In this document: positions 61,200 through 64,000 of the stretch, in pieces | How the letters are laid out: every line of letters starts with the position of its first letter | How positions within the stretch are numbered: the first letter of the stretch is position 1 | Source: Dysosmobacter segnis | GTDB taxonomy: Bacteria; Bacillota; Clostridia; Oscillospirales; Oscillospiraceae | Assembly (NCBI RefSeq): GCF_014297285.1 | Contig: NZ_JACOQI010000010.1 | Coordinates: 51,268-115,267 of the forward strand | Direction of reading: 5' to 3' | DNA: 64,000 nucleotides | Notes under the pieces: model-generated | The model's database searches: none | Told to the model about the DNA's origin: nothing | Seen by the model: only the letters and a program-made list of their open reading frames with translations | Program-made: the position numbers and the translations under genes

Positions 61200-63017
61200 A
61201 TGAATGAGGTCCATTCCCCGAAAAAGCCTCTGATTTTCTACTACATGGTGGCCATGCTGCTGGTGATGCTGTTCAACTTCATCGCCATGCCCTGGCTGTC
61301 CCAGTATCAGATTCAGGAGGTGGACTACAACACCTTTGTGTCGATGACGGAAAAGGGCGAAATCGGTCGGGCGGAGATCCAGGAGGCCGACAACCGGATC
61401 CTGTTCACCAGCAAGGATGAAAAAACCATCTACAAGACCGCTATGATCTCCACGGACAGCCAACTTGTCCAGCGACTGCTGGACGCCGGTGTTTCCACCA
61501 GCGGCGAGGAGATCGAGCAGACTTCCCTGCTCATGAATATTCTGAGCTGGGTGGCCCCCATTCTGATCTTCATCGCTCTGGGGCAGTTCATGTCCCGGAA
61601 GCTGATGCAGAAAATGGGCGGCGGCAATTCCATGATGTTCAATATGGGCAAGACCAATGCCAAGGTGTATGTGAAGTCCGCCGAGGGAATTCGCTTTGAC
61701 GACGTGGCCGGTGAGGACGAGGCCAAGGAGAATCTGACGGAGATCGTCAATTATCTCCATGACCCCAGTAAGTATCAGGAGATCGGTGCTTCCATGCCCA
61801 AGGGCGTCCTGCTGGTTGGCCCTCCGGGTACCGGCAAGACCATGCTGGCCAAGGCCGTGGCCGGTGAAGCCAACGTGCCCTTCTTCTCCATGTCCGGCTC
61901 CGAATTCGTGGAGATGTTCGTGGGCATGGGTGCTTCCAAGGTCCGTGACCTTTTCAAGCAGGCCAAGGAGAAGGCTCCCTGCATCGTATTTATCGACGAA
62001 ATCGACGCCATCGGCAAAAAGCGTGACGGTCAGATCGGCGGCAATGACGAACGGGAACAGACCCTGAACCAGCTCCTGACGGAGATGGACGGCTTCGAGG
62101 GCAATACCGGCGTCATCATTCTGGCAGCCACCAACCGTCCGGAGTCTCTGGACCCCGCCCTGACCCGTCCCGGACGGTTCGACCGTCGGGTGCCGGTGGA
62201 GCTGCCGGACCTGAAGGGCCGGGAGGAGATTCTGAAGGTCCACGCCAAGAAGATCAAGGTGGCTGAGGATGTTGATTTCAACAAGGTCGCCCGTATGGCA
62301 TCCGGCGCATCCGGCGCAGAGCTTGCCAACATTGTGAACGAGGCCGCTCTGCGGGCCGTCCGGGATGGGCGGAAATTCGCCACCCAAGCGGATCTGGAGG
62401 AGAGCATAGAGGTGGTCATCGCCGGTTATCAGAAAAAGAACGCCATTATGACGGACCACGAAAAGCGGATCGTGGCTTATCACGAGATTGGCCACGCGCT
62501 GGTGGCAGCAAAGCAGACCAATTCCGCCCCCGTGCAGAAGATCACCATTGTTCCCCGGACCTCCGGTGCACTGGGCTACACCATGCAGGTGGATGAGGGC
62601 AACCACGTTCTGATGAGCAAGGAGGAGATTGAAAACAAGATTGCCACCTTCACCGGCGGACGGGCGGCGGAGGAAGTAGCCTTCGGCTCCGTCACCACCG
62701 GTGCCTCCAATGATATTGAGCAGGCCACCAAGCTGGCCCGTGCCATGATCACCCGGTACGGCATGAGCGACGATTTCGACATGGTGGCGCTGGAGACCGT
62801 TACCAATCAATATCTGGGCGGTGACGCCTCTCTGGTCTGCTCCGCCGAGACCCAGACCAAGGTCGACCAGCAGGTAGTGGCGCTGGTGAAGCGGGAGCAC
62901 CAGAAGGCGCTGGACATTCTCCGGGAAAACCGAACGAAGCTGGACGAGCTGGCCAACTTCCTCTATGAAAAGGAAACCATCACCGGCGAGGAATTTATGG
63001 GGATTTTGAACGGGTAA
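61200..63017 (+). CDS. ftsH: ATP-dependent zinc metalloprotease FtsH
   Basis: Membrane-bound AAA+ protease that removes damaged membrane and regulatory proteins. The 605-residue chain has two spans (residues about 10-32 and 115-133) around an external domain. The AAA core follows with Walker A GPPGTGKT near residues 207-214, Walker [13 protein letters not shown], pore [13 protein letters not shown], and second region of homology [20 protein letters not shown]. The zinc site HEIGH begins at about residue 428, where most FtsH have HEAGH. GGAG lies upstream. It is divergent from vanW. Confidence 0.97.
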   Translation: MNEVHSPKKPLIFYYMVAMLLVMLFNFIAMPWLSQYQIQEVDYNTFVSMTEKGEIGRAEIQEADNRILFTSKDEKTIYKTAMISTDSQLVQRLLDAGVSTSGEEIEQTSLLMNILSWVAPILIFIALGQFMSRKLMQKMGGGNSMMFNMGKTNAKVYVKSAEGIRFDDVAGEDEAKENLTEIVNYLHDPSKYQEIGASMPKGVLLVGPPGTGKTMLAKAVAGEANVPFFSMSGSEFVEMFVGMGASKVRDLFKQAKEKAPCIVFIDEIDAIGKKRDGQIGGNDEREQTLNQLLTEMDGFEGNTGVIILAATNRPESLDPALTRPGRFDRRVPVELPDLKGREEILKVHAKKIKVAEDVDFNKVARMASGASGAELANIVNEAALRAVRDGRKFATQADLEESIEVVIAGYQKKNAIMTDHEKRIVAYHEIGHALVAAKQTNSAPVQKITIVPRTSGALGYTMQVDEGNHVLMSKEEIENKIATFTGGRAAEEVAFGSVTTGASNDIEQATKLARAMITRYGMSDDFDMVALETVTNQYLGGDASLVCSAETQTKVDQQVVALVKREHQKALDILRENRTKLDELANFLYEKETITGEEFMGILNG

Positions 63018-63189
63018 ATGCAGAATATCAGACAGGGTGCAAAAGCCGGATAATCCAGTTTCGATTCACTTCACGCGGGCAAAAAAACATCGTCCAATAC
63101 TTGGAACTTTTCAAATGTTTTGCCGTCTATATAGACAGAGCGTAATTACATTTTGCAAAATATTCCGATTTGAAAGTGGGTGTTCATTT

Positions 63190-63687
63190 GTGAAAAAGAT
63201 ACCAGCTCCCCTATTTTATATTGCGTTGCTGCTCTTTATGGTAGGCTGTCAGACAGATTCCCGCTCCGATAATACCGGCTCCGCATCAGATCCGCCAATG
63301 ATTTCTGATTCAGATACAGCAGAAGTGTTGCCGACAGGAACAACCGAAACCTTCACATACCATGATCTTATTTTGGACGTCTCGAATGTTTACGAAGTTC
63401 AAACGACTTCCGGAATTTACGATGACGGAGAAACTTACGAGTATCCTGTCTATATCTGTTATCCAGGCGCCACACTCACCATTGTCAATGCGGGCATGAG
63501 CGATCCGACATATGAGGAAGATCATCAGCCGCGCCCGCAATGGGGTGTATACGACATTGAAACCGATACCAGAGTCAATCTTGCGGATGGCATGGAGCCT
63601 ATTGTGCTTGATGAAACAACAGATGCCGTGTTTAATCTGGAAGCAAGTGTTTTTGTCTTAAAATTTCATTTTTACGAGCCGCAATAG
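63190..63687 (+). CDS. Small lipoprotein of unknown function
   Basis: I do not recognise a family. From the GTG at 63190 it has 165 residues with a lipoprotein signal: KK, a hydrophobic run, and LFMVGC with the lipidated cysteine at position 20. An acidic Ser/Asp/Thr linker follows, then a soluble, acidic, beta-rich-looking domain (YHDLILDVSNVYEVQTTSG, WGVYDIETDTRVNLADG). Base composition is more AT-rich than its neighbours, which may indicate recent gain. The ribosome site is weak (AAAGTGGG). The longer frame upstream to 63037 lacks likeness to anything and would bury the signal. Confidence 0.65.
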   Translation: MKKIPAPLFYIALLLFMVGCQTDSRSDNTGSASDPPMISDSDTAEVLPTGTTETFTYHDLILDVSNVYEVQTTSGIYDDGETYEYPVYICYPGATLTIVNAGMSDPTYEEDHQPRPQWGVYDIETDTRVNLADGMEPIVLDETTDAVFNLEASVFVLKFHFYEPQ

Positions 63688-63755
63688 GCATTGTCCTGAA
63701 AGCGGGCAAAGGACACGTTCGCACACAATCAAAGCTCTCCGGCGGTAAGATGCAA

Positions 63756-63788
63756 AAAAGAGTGCCATCCAAAGGATGGCACTCTTTT
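63756..63788. terminator. Bidirectional terminator before etfA end
   Basis: AAAAGAGTGCCATCC (63756-63770) pairs perfectly with 63774-63788 around AAA. It closes etfA on the minus strand and the lipoprotein gene on the plus strand. Confidence 0.88.
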
Positions 63789-63805
63789 ATTGCTTTAGGA
63801 AGCTC

Positions 63806-64000
63806 TTACTTCGCGGCCTTGGCAGCCTTGATAGCCTCGATCAGCATGGGAGTGACCTTGAACAGGTCGCCGCAGATGCCATAGTCAGCGATCTCGAAGA
63901 TGGGAGCGGTGTCGTTCTTGTTGACGGCGATGATGCACTCGGAATCCTGCATGCCAGCCTTGTGCTGGATGGCGCCGGAGATACCCAGAGCAACATACAC
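63806..64000 (-). CDS. etfA: Electron transfer flavoprotein alpha subunit, C-terminal end
   Basis: Only the last 64 residues are in the window; the gene runs in from the right edge. The segment [16 protein letters not shown] is the FAD-binding signature region of EtfA, followed by [20 protein letters not shown] and [14 protein letters not shown], the family's usual end. In anaerobic Clostridia EtfAB typically serves butyryl-CoA dehydrogenase or another bifurcating enzyme; which one cannot be told from here. Confidence 0.93.
   Translation of the reverse strand: MYVALGISGAIQHKAGMQDSECIIAVNKNDTAPIFEIADYGICGDLFKVTPMLIEAIKAAKAAK

Noticed and set aside
60900-62900. A 666-codon open frame opposite ftsH
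   Set aside because: Same antisense shadow effect; ftsH on the plus strand has complete catalytic motifs.

Overview
The window is bacterial chromosome, GC-rich and densely coded, and is probably from an anaerobic gut Clostridia of the Oscillospiraceae type (Flavonifractor, Oscillibacter or Lawsonibacter relatives). This placement is inferred from the gene content. Evidence includes a split purine-finishing step (stand-alone AICAR formyltransferase plus an archaeal-type IMP cyclohydrolase), a one-chain PurL, a ygeY-ygeW-carbamate kinase set, a tryptophan T-box, GAAC-type LexA boxes, strong AGGAGG ribosome sites and an EtfA end. No rRNA, tRNA or CRISPR array was seen.

Layout. 1-11.7 kb (+): purine synthesis operon purF(partial)-purM-purN-purO-AICARFT-purD-purL-fhs. 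11.7-13.5 kb: wreckage of mobile DNA, a serine-recombinase C-terminus fused to a truncated IS21-type element that keeps its terminal repeats. 13.9-15.3 kb: NCS2 purine permease. 15.8-21.7 kb (-): HAD phosphatase and membrane protein, then an ABC importer (fused permease, ATPase, lipoprotein), divergent from a glycerophosphodiesterase at 22.2-23.1 kb. 23.4-27.1 kb (+): ygeY, ygeW and carbamate kinase, linked elsewhere to anaerobic purine breakdown. 27.2-31.4 kb: secG, lexA, polysaccharide deacetylase, small membrane and zinc-ribbon proteins, a Crp/Fnr regulator and a CBS protein. 31.4-34.1 kb: a 5'-nucleotidase bracketed by inverted copies of a MITE-like element. 34.1-40.7 kb: lysA, a zinc-ribbon protein, glpK, a lipase-like hydrolase and a PadR-DUF2812 pair. 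40.8-48.8 kb (-): a housekeeping run, RNA methyltransferase-dprA-topA-trmFO-plsX-acpP-rnc. 49.1-51.5 kb: feoA-feoB-Cys-rich protein. 51.6-54.0 kb: HD protein and a T-box controlled trpB. 54.3-63 kb: acyl-CoA ligase with an E2-like acyltransferase, a GT4 glycosyltransferase, mntP-sfsA-vanW, and ftsH. The window ends with a small lipoprotein and the 3' end of etfA.

Genes working together. The first operon makes IMP and supplies its formyl carrier through Fhs. The permease and the ygeY-ygeW-arcC set suggest the same organism also imports and ferments purines, ending in carbamoyl phosphate and ATP. The ABC importer, phosphodiesterase and HAD phosphatase may together scavenge organophosphates.

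The most unusual material is non-coding. It comprises a MITE-like family with TGTCGAWAAAG ends (three copies, one lying between 24-bp direct repeats), a second dispersed structured repeat of about 115 bp (two copies), three CCAACGCA repeats spaced exactly 11 bp apart in a divergent control region, and promoters set inside palindromic operators (padR, acyl-CoA ligase, glpK/lipase). Promoters and terminators were read by eye. All functional assignments rest on motif recognition, not on database searches.
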